A DNA stretch of 64,000 nt from Thiothrix phosphatis (GTDB lineage Bacteria > Pseudomonadota > Gammaproteobacteria > Thiotrichales > Thiotrichaceae): the NCBI RefSeq assembly GCF_035668035.1, contig NZ_JAYMYJ010000086.1, positions 13,587 through 77,586 of the forward strand, given 5' to 3'. Made by a program: the position numbers and the translations under genes. Position 1 is the stretch's first letter. Each line of letters opens with the position of its first letter. Positions 37,286 through 46,214 of the stretch are shown piece by piece. The notes beneath the pieces were generated by a model that saw only the letters and a list, made by a program, of their open reading frames with translations, was not told the DNA's origin and searched no databases.

Positions 37286-38898
37286 TGGCGGCCTTCGCGG
37301 TAATAAGCGTCATCGTCCTCATCCGCCATCACCGGCTCCTCGCGTTCCCGTGCAGGGTTCGGCGCAGCGCCGCTGCCGCTCTCCGGCTTACGCTCCCCTG
37401 AGCGGATGTCATCACGCAGTTCCCGGGTCATATCCTGAATGGAGCCGCCTTTTAAACCAACCTCGCCCAACAGGGTTTCAATCAGCGGAACCTGTGCGCG
37501 GTAGCGCAAGGCGCTGTCCACAACCTGATCCGCCAAGCTGCCGCCGCCATTGCCGCCGCTCGCCGCGAAACCGCCACTGCCGTTTCCACCCACCCCATTG
37601 CTGCGGCTACCGCCCAGCGCATTATTGAGCCCATCGATGTGCATGATCTTGATGCCCTCGATGTTTTCGATCGGGCGCACGCTTTCGCGGATAATGTCCG
37701 GCAAGCTCTTGACGATTTCCAGCTTGACCTGCATCGCGATTTGTTCGGTCGAAAGCTGGTTGGCCGCCTCGTTCAAGATGCGCTTGCCTTCAGCCTCAAT
37801 CCCGTAGCGGATTTGGGCCGCCTGCGCCGCCAGCTTTTCCACCTCAGCATTGGCTTTGGCGATAATTTGCTGGCGTTCCGCCTCGGCTTCCGCACTGATC
37901 AAGGCGACTAACCGGGCACGCTCCGCTTCCGCCTGATCACGGGCTGTCCTAACCGCTTCAGAAAACTTTTCGAATTCGGCCTTGACCTTGTTGGTTTCAA
38001 TCCAGGCTTGCGACACTTCGCGCTCCAACTCCGCCTGACGGATATTGGATTGTTGCTGCGCCTGCTCGATCATCAAATCCTTCTGGATATTGATCTCTTC
38101 AATCCGGCGCTGGGTTTCGGCATCGTTTTCCTCTTTCTGGCGCTTGCGTTCGTTTTGGTTCATCTTTTCCTTGAGGTCCATCTCTTCCTTCTTGATGGTG
38201 GCTTCAAGGTTTTTCTGCTTGACCGCGACGGCGGTTTCCTGGGCAATGTTGTTGCGGCGCTTTTCATTATCGGAAACAATTTGCTCCAGAATAGTCAGGC
38301 CGCGTGAGTCGAACGAGTTATTGGGGTCAAAATAACCCCTGTCAGTCTGGTCGAGACGGGTGAGGGAAACCGAAACAAGCTCCAGCCCGTTTTTGTGGAA
38401 TTCGGCGTTCACCGCCTCTTCAACGTTGTGTTCGAAATCGGCGCGCTTCTGGTGCAATTCATCCAGCTCCATGCCGGAAGCCACCGAACGCAACGCAGCG
38501 ACGCAGGGAGCCTCGAACAACTCCTTGATCTGCTCAGGGTTCAGGGTGCGCCGCCCCAGCGCGCGCGCCGCCGTGCTGATGGCACTTTCATCCGGTGCCA
38601 CCCGCAGGAAAAATTCCGCCGTCACATCCACCCTCAGTGGGTCTTTTGTCACCAGGGCGAGTTCCTGGGCGCGGGCAATTTCAATCTTCATGGTCTGCAT
38701 ATTGATGGGGAGCATTTCATGCAGGACAGGCAGCACAAAAGCGCCCCCGCCCATGATGACCTTTTCCCCGCCAAACCCTGTGCGCACATACGAGGTGTCT
38801 TTTTGCGCCCGCTTGTAGAAGGCGGAAAACAACACGCCGCCCAGCACCAGCAGCACCAAAATACCAACTGACAGAGAAATATAAAGGTTCAAAGGCAT
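37282..38898 (-). CDS. Flotillin-family (SPFH/Band 7) membrane protein, YqiK-like
   Basis: 538 residues from the ATG at 38898; longer frames run into the lipA region and are rejected. One N-terminal membrane helix (LYISLSVGILVLLVLGGVLF), then the SPFH domain (residues 30-200), then a long Glu/Ala/Lys coiled coil (220-400), a Gly/Asn-rich flexible stretch (GGSRSNGVGGNGSGGFAASG), and an acidic tail ending ADEDDDAYYREGRH. Flotillins scaffold membrane microdomains. The NfeD partner often found beside them is not present here. Confidence 0.9.
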   Translation of the reverse strand: MPLNLYISLSVGILVLLVLGGVLFSAFYKRAQKDTSYVRTGFGGEKVIMGGGAFVLPVLHEMLPINMQTMKIEIARAQELALVTKDPLRVDVTAEFFLRVAPDESAISTAARALGRRTLNPEQIKELFEAPCVAALRSVASGMELDELHQKRADFEHNVEEAVNAEFHKNGLELVSVSLTRLDQTDRGYFDPNNSFDSRGLTILEQIVSDNEKRRNNIAQETAVAVKQKNLEATIKKEEMDLKEKMNQNERKRQKEENDAETQRRIEEINIQKDLMIEQAQQQSNIRQAELEREVSQAWIETNKVKAEFEKFSEAVRTARDQAEAERARLVALISAEAEAERQQIIAKANAEVEKLAAQAAQIRYGIEAEGKRILNEAANQLSTEQIAMQVKLEIVKSLPDIIRESVRPIENIEGIKIMHIDGLNNALGGSRSNGVGGNGSGGFAASGGNGGGSLADQVVDSALRYRAQVPLIETLLGEVGLKGGSIQDMTRELRDDIRSGERKPESGSGAAPNPAREREEPVMADEDDDAYYREGRH

Positions 38899-39081
38899 GC
38901 GCTCACCCCATCCAACAACTTGCGTCAGCATGAGTATACGCAGAATTCCGCCATCACGCCTGAAAGCCTCCCATAGCACGTGAAAACAGGACATCCCTAC
39001 CGAAACAAACAGTTTATACGTGCAAAGAAAATCCGGCATATAATGTGCCGACCATCCACCAAACGAGACCCACAAACCATC

Positions 39082-40032
39082 ATGGAACGCAAAGAACCCG
39101 GCCATAAAGAGCGCGGCGCGGATAAGGTTGCCCGCATCCCCATCAAGGTTGAACCCACCACCGAATTCCGCCGCAAACCGGCCTGGATCAAGGCCAAAGC
39201 GCCCACCACCCCAGAGGTCAAGCGCCTGAAAGCGGTTTTGCGCGAACAAAAGCTGCATACGGTCTGCGAGGAGGCCGCCTGCCCCAATCTCGGCGAATGC
39301 TTCACCCACGGCACCGCCACCTTCATGATCATGGGCGACATCTGCACCCGCCGCTGCCCGTTCTGTGACGTTTCCCATGGCAAGCCGCTGCCGCTGGACG
39401 CCAATGAGCCGCTCAATATGGCGGAAACCATCCGGGCAATGGGGCTGCGTTACGTGGTGATCACTTCGGTTGACCGCGACGACCTGCGCGATGGCGGCGC
39501 GGAGCATTTTGTCCAATGCATCCAGCAAGCCCGTGCGCTCAACCCCGGCCTCAAGATCGAAATCCTGACCCCCGACTTCCGGGGACGCATGGAAATCGCG
39601 CTGCAAATCCTCGAAACCGCCCCGCCGGACGTTTTCAACCACAACCTGGAAACCGTGCCTCGCCTGTACAAACAGTCCCGCCCCGGCGCGGATTACCAGT
39701 ATTCGCTCAACCTCATCCGGGAGTTCAAGAAATTGTTCCCGCACATCCCCAGCAAATCAGGCCTGATGCTGGGGCTGGGCGAAACCAAGGAGGAAGTGGT
39801 CGCCACCCTGCAGGATTTGCGCAACCATGACTGCGACATGCTGACGCTGGGGCAATACCTGCAACCCAGCCGCCACCATTTGCCGGTTGACCGTTTTGTG
39901 ACCCCAGCGGAATTTGCGGAACTGGCGGAAATTGGTAAAGCGATGGGCTTCACCCAGGTCGCCAGCGGGCCGATGGTGCGTTCCTCCTACCATGCCGACC
40001 AGCAGGCGGCAGGCGTATTGCACAGCGAATGA
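39082..40032 (+). CDS. lipA: Lipoyl synthase
   Basis: 316 residues from the ATG at 39082. Radical SAM enzyme that inserts two sulfurs into octanoyl groups. The radical SAM cluster is CTRRCPFCDV, and the auxiliary cluster is CEEAACPNLGECF near 70. The GLGET motif (MLGLGETKEEV) and final RSSYHAD are conserved. It has a run of charged N-terminal residues typical of proteobacterial LipA. lipB is not adjacent; the stop overlaps the next gene's ATG. Confidence 0.96.
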   Translation: MERKEPGHKERGADKVARIPIKVEPTTEFRRKPAWIKAKAPTTPEVKRLKAVLREQKLHTVCEEAACPNLGECFTHGTATFMIMGDICTRRCPFCDVSHGKPLPLDANEPLNMAETIRAMGLRYVVITSVDRDDLRDGGAEHFVQCIQQARALNPGLKIEILTPDFRGRMEIALQILETAPPDVFNHNLETVPRLYKQSRPGADYQYSLNLIREFKKLFPHIPSKSGLMLGLGETKEEVVATLQDLRNHDCDMLTLGQYLQPSRHHLPVDRFVTPAEFAELAEIGKAMGFTQVASGPMVRSSYHADQQAAGVLHSE

Positions 40033-40772
40033 ACGCTGCGTTCAGCCGCACGCTTGAATTCCTGCTGCTTCCACCGGGCAACCTGCTGCTGTTCCTGTTA
40101 TTGGCGCTATTGCTGTACAAATGGCGTAGCGCCGTGCTTGTGGTATTGGTGATTGGGATGCTGCAAGGGGTGGCGTTCAGCCTGCCGGTCGTGGCGGAAG
40201 CCCTAATGGGCAAACTGGAGCAACAGTATCCGCCCGTCCCGCAACTCTGGCTCCAACAGCCATTGCCGGAGGCCATAGTCGTCCTGGGTGCCGGGCGCAA
40301 CCTGGAGGCGGTCGAATACGACGGCAAGATGAGTGCCAGCACCGAACTGGAGCGCCTCAATTACGCCGCCTACCTGCACCGCAAGACCGGCCTGCCGATC
40401 CTGGTGTCCGGCACTGACCAAGAAGCCACCTTCATGCAGGAAATCATGGCAAACACTTTCCAGGCCCCCATCCGCTGGCAGGACAGCAGCAGCCACACCA
40501 CTTGGGAAAATGCCGAGTTTTCCGACCGGATACTGGCGCAAGCAGGCATCCATTCCGCCTGGGTGGTCACCCAAGCCTGGCATATGCCACGCGCCATGCG
40601 CGCCTTCAGCAACCGGCAGGTGCAATATTTCCCCGCCTCCACCACCTATGGCAGTTGCAACTTCTGGCGGCATGAATGGATGTGGTGGACACCGCAAGCA
40701 ACCGCCCTGTCACGCAGCCAGACAGCCCTGCACGAATGGTTGGGTTTGCTGGCGTATGACTGGCGGCATTAG
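40029..40772 (+). CDS. ElyC/SanA/YdcF-type membrane protein (DUF218)
   Basis: 247 residues. Two N-terminal hydrophobic segments (FLLLPPGNLLLFLLLALLLY and VVLVIGMLQGVAFSLPVVA), then a periplasmic DUF218 domain with IVVLGAGRNL, SGTDQEATFMQEIM, WENAEFSDRILAQ and VVTQAWHMPRAMRAF. Family members affect envelope integrity (ElyC, SanA). It overlaps lipA by 4 bases, so the two are co-translated. Confidence 0.85.
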   Translation: MNAAFSRTLEFLLLPPGNLLLFLLLALLLYKWRSAVLVVLVIGMLQGVAFSLPVVAEALMGKLEQQYPPVPQLWLQQPLPEAIVVLGAGRNLEAVEYDGKMSASTELERLNYAAYLHRKTGLPILVSGTDQEATFMQEIMANTFQAPIRWQDSSSHTTWENAEFSDRILAQAGIHSAWVVTQAWHMPRAMRAFSNRQVQYFPASTTYGSCNFWRHEWMWWTPQATALSRSQTALHEWLGLLAYDWRH

Positions 40773-40777
40773 GCCCA

Positions 40778-40805
40778 TGGTGATTGCGGAGAGGGGCAAT
40801 CACCA
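40778..40805 (+). terminator. Hairpin behind the lipA-DUF218 operon
   Basis: Perfect 10-bp stem TGGTGATTGC/GCAATCACCA with an 8-base loop, 5 bases behind the stop, followed by CGAAAAAA. No U-tract on the plus strand. Confidence 0.5.
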
Positions 40806-40940
40806 CGAAAAAATGGCGTATGGCTGCCCTTTCGGGGCTGCCTGAATCACCTGTAGCCATAAAGCAGCGGAAAATTCCTGTGGAAACGGCTAAACTTGGT
40901 GGCTACCAAACCGGCGAGCACATTACCCAAGGGAGCAACA

Positions 40941-41723
40941 ATGGCTTTTGGCAAACTGACGATCGACTGGCGCAGCACTATCGCAGCAGTATGGCGTTCC
41001 AATCGGCACTTTCTGAAACCCATCCGCAATGTGGATTTGGTCAACCCTGACACACTATTGGGCATTGACGAGCAAAAAGACGCCATATTCCGCAATACTG
41101 AACATTTTCTGCGCGGCAAGCCAGCCAGCCATGTCTTGTTGTGGGGTGCACGCGGCGTTGGCAAATCCTCCCTGATCAAGGCTGTCCTCACCCGCTACCA
41201 TACGTATGGCTTGCGCATGATCCAGATTTCCAAGGACGACTTGGGCGTGTTGGTTGATATTACCGATGAAATCGTTGATTCCCACCACCGTTTCATCATC
41301 TACTGCGACGACCTGACCTTTGAGGAAGGCAAAGGCGAATACCGCATGCTGAAAAGCACCATGGAAGGCACGCTGGAAAAGCCGCCGGAAAATGTGCTGA
41401 TCTACGCCACCTCAAACCGCCGCCACCTGATGCCGGAGCGCATGTCCGACAACCACGCCACCACCTACATAGACGGTGAAATTCACCCCGGTGAAGCGGT
41501 TGAAGACAAATTGTCACTGGCAGACCGCTTTGGCCTGTCACTTTCCTTCCGCACCATGCACAAAGACACCTATTTGGACATCGTGGACAAATTATTCAAA
41601 GGCCGGGTGCAAGATCAGGAGTTGCTGCATCAGGAGGCATTGGCTTTCGCCATCGGACGCGGCGGCACCAGCGGACGGACAGCAAGACATTTCTTCAACC
41701 ATTGCCAAACTGACCTGAACTGA
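40941..41723 (+). CDS. DUF815 AAA+ ATPase
   Basis: 260 residues from the ATG at 40941, preceded by AAGGGAG; a GTG in-frame 45 bases upstream lacks a site. P-loop WGARGVGKSSLIKAV, Walker B FIIYCDDLTFEEG, sensor-1 VLIYATSNRRHLMPERM and a C-terminal lid. DUF815 proteins are AAA+ enzymes of unknown client. The following lipoprotein gene starts 1 base after the stop, suggesting co-expression. Confidence 0.88.
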   Translation: MAFGKLTIDWRSTIAAVWRSNRHFLKPIRNVDLVNPDTLLGIDEQKDAIFRNTEHFLRGKPASHVLLWGARGVGKSSLIKAVLTRYHTYGLRMIQISKDDLGVLVDITDEIVDSHHRFIIYCDDLTFEEGKGEYRMLKSTMEGTLEKPPENVLIYATSNRRHLMPERMSDNHATTYIDGEIHPGEAVEDKLSLADRFGLSLSFRTMHKDTYLDIVDKLFKGRVQDQELLHQEALAFAIGRGGTSGRTARHFFNHCQTDLN

Positions 41724-41724
41724 C

Positions 41725-42336
41725 ATGGCGCACAACAGCAACACTTTCGGCATGACCCTTCCTGGAGCGTTCCCTACGGTTTTCTTGACTGGACTGCTGG
41801 CTTTGGGTCTTGGGGGATGCGGCGCAACCACGCCGGAGAAAGAAACCTTGGCGGCACAGCAGCCAACTTCCGGCACAGAAACTGCAACTGACCCTGCCGT
41901 TGCAGCGCCGACAGAAACGGCAACCGCCGCACAAGCCGCAGCGCCCCCTTTGTCCCAGGCAGAACTGAACACAAAACTGTGGGACGCCGCTCGGGCTGGC
42001 GATGCCAATACAGCCGCCAACCTGTTGCAACAAGGCGCTGATGCCAAGACTGCGACGGCTTCCGGCGAAACCGCGCTGCACGCCGCCGTTGCAGCGGGTT
42101 CCCTACCAACCGTCACATTGCTGGTCGCCCATGGTGCCAATGTCAACGCAGCCACCAACAATGGCTGGACACCGCTGCACCATGCCGCCCGTTTCAGCCG
42201 CCCGGACATCGCCAACTATCTGCGGCAACAAGGCGCTGACCCCAAAGCGGCCACCAATGGCAATCCACCCAAGACCCCCGTCCAGATGGCGCTAGATCAA
42301 GGCGACCTGCGTACCGCACGCATTCTGGGATATTAA
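41725..42336 (+). CDS. Ankyrin-repeat lipoprotein
   Basis: 203 residues. The signal sequence ends with a lipobox LGLGGC, so it is membrane-anchored on the outer side. A Thr/Ala/Pro-rich linker (about 35-75) precedes three ankyrin repeats (GETALHAAVAAGSLPTVTLL, GWTPLHHAARFSRPDIANYL). The start could also be the Met at residue 10; neither has a clear ribosome site, fitting translation coupled to the DUF815 gene. Its binding partner is unknown. Confidence 0.8.
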   Translation: MAHNSNTFGMTLPGAFPTVFLTGLLALGLGGCGATTPEKETLAAQQPTSGTETATDPAVAAPTETATAAQAAAPPLSQAELNTKLWDAARAGDANTAANLLQQGADAKTATASGETALHAAVAAGSLPTVTLLVAHGANVNAATNNGWTPLHHAARFSRPDIANYLRQQGADPKAATNGNPPKTPVQMALDQGDLRTARILGY

Positions 42337-42353
42337 GATTACGAGGATCAATC

Positions 42354-42695
42354 ATGAAATGGACTGTATTTTTTCTGACCTTCGCCCTCTTGGCTGGTTT
42401 GACCGCCTGCACACAAGAAACCCAAAACAAAATCGGGCGTGAAATCAACAACTGGACTGGGGTCAATGGTGTCCTGGAGGTTTATGCAGGCGACAAGCTG
42501 GTCAGGCGATTCCTAAAAGTCGACAAACTAAGCACGGCATCCGGTACCACGGGTAATGCTGAACGCCCCTACCGTTTTGGCTACGGCATTCTTGACGCCA
42601 ATCTGAATGGCGTTGTGGATCCTGGCGAGAAAAGGGTCTATTTCGAATTCAGCGACTACTCGACATCCTATGTGTTCTTTGAAAATCCTGCCTGA
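42354..42695 (+). CDS. Small lipoprotein of unknown function
   Basis: 113 residues. MKWTVFFLTFALLAGLTAC is a lipoprotein signal with lipobox LTAC. The mature domain is beta-rich: GVLEVYAGDKLVRRFLKVDKL, RPYRFGYGILDANLNG, EKRVYFEFSDYSTSYVFF. GAGGATCAATC precedes the ATG. Third gene of the run that begins with DUF815. Family not recognised. Confidence 0.7.
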   Translation: MKWTVFFLTFALLAGLTACTQETQNKIGREINNWTGVNGVLEVYAGDKLVRRFLKVDKLSTASGTTGNAERPYRFGYGILDANLNGVVDPGEKRVYFEFSDYSTSYVFFENPA

Positions 42696-42744
42696 GCACT
42701 CAAGCGGGGGACTCCAATATAATAATGGCAAACGGAGCGAATAC

Positions 42745-43344
42745 ATGTTGCGGACAAGATTGGGCATTGGCATCGTGGTGTTGCCACTGTTGCTGAGTGG
42801 GTGCGGGGAGGACGCCAACAGCAACAAATCCTCCCCCTTGGCAGAACAATCAGCAGCCCCAGCCCTCAATAGCTACACCATTACGGCAGGTTCAGCTGGC
42901 CCTGTGCAACTAGGCATGCCTTCATCAGAAATCCTGGCCGCCATGCCCGGCGTCGCCGCTGGTGTGGAGCTGGATGGCGAAGGCATTGAATGGATGACCC
43001 TGACGCTGAATGGCGAAACCCTGATGAACGTCATGCTGGACAAAAACACCCATGCCGCCAGCCTGATCCGGGTGCTCAGTCCCCGTTTCGTCACCGAGCA
43101 AAACGTCAGGGTAGGGGAAAACCTGCAAAGCGCCGGGGAAAAGCTGGGTGGCCTGACTGAAATCCAGTGGACAGAGGTTGAATCCCGCGAATTCGCCACC
43201 TTCACCAATGCGCCAGCCAGCATGGTTTTTCAGGTGATCAGCAACGATGGGACCACAGCAGGCGTCTACAACAAAGGGGAAACCTCCACCACCATTGCAT
43301 CCGCATCCGCCACCATCCACTCCATCTGGTTGATGACGGAGTGA
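42745..43344 (+). CDS. Lipoprotein of unknown function
   Basis: 199 residues from the ATG at 42745, with GGAG upstream; a longer reading overlaps the previous gene. Lipobox LLSGC. A Ser/Asn linker precedes a domain with GPVQLGMPSSEILAAMPG and ENLQSAGEKLGGLTEIQW, a pattern seen in proteins that hold a repeated LGMTxxEV-type motif. It ends IHSIWLMTE. Its stop abuts the xerC stop on the opposite strand. Confidence 0.7.
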   Translation: MLRTRLGIGIVVLPLLLSGCGEDANSNKSSPLAEQSAAPALNSYTITAGSAGPVQLGMPSSEILAAMPGVAAGVELDGEGIEWMTLTLNGETLMNVMLDKNTHAASLIRVLSPRFVTEQNVRVGENLQSAGEKLGGLTEIQWTEVESREFATFTNAPASMVFQVISNDGTTAGVYNKGETSTTIASASATIHSIWLMTE

Positions 43345-44244
43345 TCATTTCTTCCGGGCGCGTGGATGAGCCTGGTCATAGACGCTGGCCAGATGCTGAA
43401 AATCCAGGTGGGTATAAATTTGGGTGGTGCTGATGTCGGCATGCCCCAACATTTCCTGCACCGCCCGCAAATCTCCGGAGGATTCCAGCAAGTGGCTGGC
43501 GAAAGAATGGCGTAACTTGTGCGGGTGGACATGTTGCTCCAACCCTTGCTGCAAGCGCCAATGATTGAGACGGTATTGGATACTGCGTGGATGCAGGCGG
43601 GTTCCCAACTTGCTGACAAACAACGCCGTTTCCCCGCAAGCCGCCAATACACCGCGTTGACGCAACCACTCCTGTAGCGCCTGCAAGGCGATACGGCCCA
43701 CTGGCACGTAACGGTGCTTGCCGCCCTTGCCCAACACCCGCACCTGCTGCTGTCCAACATCCCCAACATCCAACCCCGCCAGTTCCGACAGGCGCAGGCC
43801 GGAGGAATACAACAACTCCATCAACGCCCGGTCACGCACCGCCAGTATGTCATCAACCTCGATCGCCAACAGCTTGTCCAGCGTTTCCACATCCAGCGTA
43901 TCCGGCAGCTTACGGACATGTTTGGGGGATTGCACATCCACCACAGGGTTATATCCGATCAGCCCTTCCCGCAGCAGGAAACGGTAAAAACGGCGGATCG
44001 ACGACAACTTGCGTTGCAAGCTCTTGCCAGACAGCCCATTACGGTGCAAGTGGCTGATCCATTGGCGAACTTGCCAAGTTTGGACGGCGTTGATGCTGGC
44101 CTCGGCGGGAGCCGCCTGTTTTTCCAGCCAACGGATGAAATCGCGCAAGTCGCGCTCGTAACTGTCAATGGTGCGCGGCGAATAGCGCTTTTCGCTGAAC
44201 AAATGATGATGATAACGTGACAGGATAGAATCGATGGTGTCCAT
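43345..44244 (-). CDS. xerC: Tyrosine recombinase XerC
   Basis: 299 residues from the ATG at 44244. SAM-like N-terminal domain, then the catalytic domain with Arg in SSGLRLSELAGLDVGD, HxxR in HKLRHSFASHLL, His in LGHADISTTQIYTHL and the nucleophilic Tyr in the same stretch. With XerD it resolves chromosome dimers at dif. It lies downstream of dapF and the DUF484 gene, the conserved dapF-yigA-xerC order, which supports xerC over xerD or an integrase. Confidence 0.92.
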   Translation of the reverse strand: MDTIDSILSRYHHHLFSEKRYSPRTIDSYERDLRDFIRWLEKQAAPAEASINAVQTWQVRQWISHLHRNGLSGKSLQRKLSSIRRFYRFLLREGLIGYNPVVDVQSPKHVRKLPDTLDVETLDKLLAIEVDDILAVRDRALMELLYSSGLRLSELAGLDVGDVGQQQVRVLGKGGKHRYVPVGRIALQALQEWLRQRGVLAACGETALFVSKLGTRLHPRSIQYRLNHWRLQQGLEQHVHPHKLRHSFASHLLESSGDLRAVQEMLGHADISTTQIYTHLDFQHLASVYDQAHPRARKK

Positions 44245-44248
44245 CACC

Positions 44249-44968
44249 TCAAGCGCCAGCCTCAACCGTATGCAGCGGCGGCTCCAGATAGCGCGACAGC
44301 GCCCGCGCCACCAGCCCGCCAAGCTGGCCAATGAACAAAGTGCCCATCCCTGGATAAAAGCGTGCCTCGTTTTCGCTGCCCAGTGCCAGCACACCGATTT
44401 CACGGGCCTCGTAAAGCGGGATCAGGACAGCAGATTTGATGGACACGCCCTCCTCGCCAAACAGGAACGTCTGCTGGCGTGGGCGTAACCTGCCGCACAC
44501 TGGCTGGCGTTTGCGGAACAAGGTGGCCAATTGCTTGAGGGATTTGTCATCCGGGTCGATGAAATGCAACCCGTCCCGCGAACGCCCCCGGCCAATCAGG
44601 CGCAACACCACGCTGTCGGCCTTGAAATCCCCGCGCAACATGTCATTGCAGGTCGCCACCACATCATCCAGGCTATCGCAGGTCATCAGCTCCAAGGCCA
44701 GATGGTGCAAGCGGGCGATCACATGCTCGCTATCGCGGGCAGCCTTCAACATTTCGGCCTGCCGTTCCTGCAACTCACGGTAACGTTCACGCTGGCGCTG
44801 CACCAGCCGCTCCAACAGGGAAACCGCCTGCCCAGTATGCGGGTGCGGTAGGCTCAGGCAATCCAGCAAATCCTCATGCTCGCGGAAAAAATCAGGATGC
44901 GCCCGCAACCATACAGCAACTTGCCCTGCGCTGATGTCCCTGTCCACCTGTTCATTTTGTGTGCTCAT
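44249..44968 (-). CDS. DUF484 family protein (YigA-like)
   Basis: 239 residues from the ATG at 44968, which overlaps the dapF stop (ATGA). The N-terminal part includes VAVWLRAHPDFFREHEDLL, a coiled coil (LVQRQRERYRELQERQAEM), then a GAF-like domain with SAVLIPLYEAREIGVLALGS. DUF484 proteins are conserved between dapF and xerC in gammaproteobacteria; their function is unsettled. Confidence 0.9.
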   Translation of the reverse strand: MSTQNEQVDRDISAGQVAVWLRAHPDFFREHEDLLDCLSLPHPHTGQAVSLLERLVQRQRERYRELQERQAEMLKAARDSEHVIARLHHLALELMTCDSLDDVVATCNDMLRGDFKADSVVLRLIGRGRSRDGLHFIDPDDKSLKQLATLFRKRQPVCGRLRPRQQTFLFGEEGVSIKSAVLIPLYEAREIGVLALGSENEARFYPGMGTLFIGQLGGLVARALSRYLEPPLHTVEAGA

Positions 44969-45804
44969 ACTGTGACTGTTCCCCTGAATACCGTTTCCGC
45001 CGGCCCCGTCATCCACACCGGCTGCCCTTCACCCTGCCACATTATCTGTAGGTGCCCGCCACGCAATGCGACAGTGACCTGAGCATCCAGCAACCCTTGG
45101 ATACGGCCCGCCACCACAGCGGCGCATGCGCCTGTCCCACACGCCAGCGTCTCGCCTGAACCACGCTCAAACACCCGCAGCCGGATGCTGCCCGGCCCCA
45201 TTACCTGCATGAAACCGGCATTCACCCGATTGGGAAACGCCGGGTGCGTCTCCAGTTGGGAACCCAGCATTGCAACTGGCGCATCATCCACATCCGCCAC
45301 TTGCAGCACAGCATGCGGATTACCCATCGAAACTGCTGCAAATGATACCATTTTTCCCGCCATTTCCAGAGTATAGAGCGTTTGCCTCCGTTCGGAAATG
45401 AACGGGATACGGGCAGGCTCCAGTTCTGGCACGCCCATATTCACGGTGACCTGCCCATCAGGCTGGATTTGCAGCACGATCCGGCCTGACGCCGTCATCA
45501 CCGGAATGGTGGTTTTCTGCGTCAACCCTTCATCATGCACAAAACGGGCGAAACAACGTGCGCCATTGCCGCATTGCTCCACTTCGCCGCCATCAGCATT
45601 GAAAATCCGGTAACGGAAATCAGCGTCATCACCCGTATATGCCTCCACCAGCAGAACCTGATCACAGCCGACCCCGAAATGCCGGTCAGCTATCCGACGG
45701 ACTTTGGATGCATCCAAAAACACCTGCTGACGCACGCCATCCAGCACCACAAAATCGTTGCCTGTCCCCTGCATTTTAGTAAAGCGAAGTTCACTACCGG
45801 CCAT
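44965..45804 (-). CDS. dapF: Diaminopimelate epimerase
   Basis: 279 residues. Converts LL- to meso-diaminopimelate for lysine and peptidoglycan. The two catalytic cysteines are in QCGNGARCFARF and ETLACGTGACAAV. N-terminal LRFTKMQGTGNDFVVLDG is the family signature. First gene of the dapF-DUF484-xerC operon. Confidence 0.97.
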   Translation of the reverse strand: MAGSELRFTKMQGTGNDFVVLDGVRQQVFLDASKVRRIADRHFGVGCDQVLLVEAYTGDDADFRYRIFNADGGEVEQCGNGARCFARFVHDEGLTQKTTIPVMTASGRIVLQIQPDGQVTVNMGVPELEPARIPFISERRQTLYTLEMAGKMVSFAAVSMGNPHAVLQVADVDDAPVAMLGSQLETHPAFPNRVNAGFMQVMGPGSIRLRVFERGSGETLACGTGACAAVVAGRIQGLLDAQVTVALRGGHLQIMWQGEGQPVWMTGPAETVFRGTVTV

Positions 45805-45933
45805 ACACTGGAATTCCCGTCATCCTAAAAATGCCAGTATACAAAGATATGGAGATTCAGCAATTTTGATGATATGTTACAGCCCTTCTAGTTTTGGATC
45901 GCATCGTATTTAACTGAGATCAGGAGAGGAAAA

Positions 45934-46164
45934 ATGTCTGATTTTAAACAAGAACTGGACGCACGCGGCTTAAACTGCCCGCTGCCGATCCTTCGCACCA
46001 AAAAAGCCATCAATGGCCTGACTTCCGGCGAAATTCTGAAAGTTATCGCCACCGACCCAGGCTCCGTCAAGGACATGGAAGCGTTCTGCAAGCAAACTGG
46101 CAATGAAATGGTCAGCAGCAGCGAAGCAAGAGGCGAATACACGTTCATGATCAAGAAAGCGTAA
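45934..46164 (+). CDS. tusA: TusA-family sulfur carrier protein
   Basis: 76 residues. The sulfur-carrying Cys is in ARGLNCPLPILRTKKAI (CPxP). ATDPGSVKDMEAFCKQTG is the helical part typical of TusA. It works either in tRNA thiolation or, in sulfur oxidisers, as a carrier in cytoplasmic sulfur oxidation; no rhd, dsrE or hdr genes lie beside it, so the sequence does not decide. AGGAGAGG precedes the ATG. Confidence 0.9.
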   Translation: MSDFKQELDARGLNCPLPILRTKKAINGLTSGEILKVIATDPGSVKDMEAFCKQTGNEMVSSSEARGEYTFMIKKA

Positions 46165-46174
46165 CAGTTCCGGC

Positions 46175-46197
46175 AGGGGCGAATGGCTTTCGCCCCT
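46175..46197 (+). terminator. Terminator behind tusA
   Basis: Stem AGGGGCGAA/TTCGCCCCT with a 5-base loop, followed by ATTAATAATAAT. It lies 10 bases after the tusA stop and just before bioF. Confidence 0.75.
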
Positions 46198-46214
46198 ATT
46201 AATAATAATCCTGC

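Noticed and set aside
38899..39744. N-terminal extension of the flotillin frame
   Set aside because: This open stretch is antisense to lipA and its promoter region; the real protein starts with a membrane helix at 38898 behind GGGGTGAG.
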